DNA of 6,159 nt from Methanosarcinaceae archaeon (GTDB lineage Archaea > Halobacteriota > Methanosarcinia > Methanosarcinales > Methanosarcinaceae). The position numbers and the translations under genes were made by a program. The stretch spans positions 1 to 6,159 of the forward strand of contig JAUVKD010000061.1 in assembly GCA_030596385.1 (NCBI GenBank). Reading direction: 5' to 3'. The notes under the pieces are model-generated. The model was not told the DNA's origin. It ran no database searches and worked only from the letters and a program-made list of their open reading frames with translations. Below are positions 5,678 through 6,159 of this stretch, piece by piece; within the stretch, counting starts at the first letter, position 1, and every line of letters starts with the position of its first letter.

Positions 5678-5953
5678 CCCTGTGCAAGTTTTGCTTGAAG
5701 CATTGAGTTTCTTCATTTGATATGACTTTTCATTGTTTTCTGGTAGGCTATAGGCAGATAATTTACTTTTGATAGCGAGTATAAAAACGGATTTGCTTGC
5801 TATTGATTTTAGGAACATCTTTGAAAGTCCAGAAAAAGGATAGTCGATATCCTGACATATAATTCCCTGCATCCCCTTTAAAAGATCGGATACTTCACGA
5901 ACAGAAAGTAATAATATGAATAGCGGTACTGCAAAAAAGCCAGAAATATTCAT
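5657..5953 (-). CDS. Doubtful 98-aa reading frame, possible gene or remnant
   Basis: This minus-strand frame would make a 98-aa protein with a hydrophobic N-terminus (ISGFFAVPLFILLLSV, about 3-18) followed by a basic, Lys/Ser-rich remainder. I recognise no family. In its favour, GGTG sits four bases before its ATG, and the ATG overlaps the stop of a short upstream frame as ATGA. Against it, its 3' end runs 21 bases into the DUF1614-like gene, its composition is that of the AT-rich spacer, and it shows no conserved motif. It may be a real small membrane protein, a decayed gene or a chance frame. Confidence 0.25.
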   Translation of the reverse strand: MNISGFFAVPLFILLLSVREVSDLLKGMQGIICQDIDYPFSGLSKMFLKSIASKSVFILAIKSKLSAYSLPENNEKSYQMKKLNASSKTCTGLNRYDI

Positions 5954-6159
5954 TGAACACCGATTTTCGCCAGCCGTTTATATTCCACCAATAACTCACC
6001 ATTTTGACATCAAAACCTGACAACCATTACTATTTTTCAGACAATATTACTTCAAAATATGTTTCATTCACGGAACATAAAAACATTGGTTTTTTATGAT
6101 AAATCACCGTACCGAGTCAATTATGATATAGAAATAAGCACAGAATATACCATAAACCA
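5954..6159. other. AT-rich non-coding right end
   Basis: No supported gene was found on either strand. An AT-rich stem, AAAAAC (6079-6084) with GTTTTT (6089-6094) around ATTG, is flanked by further AT pairs and could form a small hairpin. On the minus strand a 20-codon open stretch (6009 to 5950) ends in a TGA that overlaps the ATG of the doubtful frame next to it. Together with 5678-5953, this makes about 480 bases without a confident gene. Confidence 0.4.

Noticed and set aside
1..6159. CRISPR arrays, insertion sequences, tRNA or rRNA genes
   Set aside because: I saw no regularly spaced repeats, transposase motifs with terminal repeats, tRNA cloverleaf or rRNA sequence.

Overview
The window looks archaeal, most likely euryarchaeal and close to the Methanosarcinales/Methanomicrobia. 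The protein content points that way: aIF1A, an archaeal RIO1 kinase and a tandem-KH Dim2/Pno1 homologue lie side by side, Shine-Dalgarno (SD) sites are of the GGTGA type, and TATA-like boxes precede genes. The DNA is AT-rich, most obviously at the right end. The genus cannot be fixed from sequence reading alone. All confidently called genes are on the + strand.

Bases 1-2929 form a ferrous-iron uptake (Feo) block. It opens inside a FeoB GTPase gene whose P-loop end lies off the left edge. The FeoB membrane permease follows as a separate gene with a 4-base ATGA overlap, so FeoB is split into two polypeptides here. A 149-aa four-helix membrane protein of unknown function abuts the permease (TAAATG). 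Next come a FeoC-like winged-helix protein with four clustered cysteines and a MntR/DtxR-type metalloregulator. The tight spacing suggests one transcript: the GTPase and permease form the Fe(II) channel, the FeoC-like protein and the small membrane protein are candidate accessory or regulatory parts, and the DtxR-type protein probably senses the metal.

Bases 2930-3159 are a non-coding boundary with a terminator-like hairpin just after the regulator gene and a good archaeal promoter near 3112-3127. Bases 3160-4868 form a translation/ribosome-maturation block: aIF1A, the RIO1 kinase and the Dim2/Pno1-like KH protein. The aIF1A gene appears to start at a CTG codon.

Bases 4979-5677 encode a multi-pass membrane protein resembling the DUF1614 family. 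The last 480 bases are AT-rich and hold no convincing gene, only a weak 98-codon minus-strand reading frame. The observations most worth following are the unknown membrane protein in the Feo operon, the mixed Mn-type/Fe-type ligand set of the regulator, the split FeoB without room for a normal helical domain, and the probable CTG start of aIF1A.
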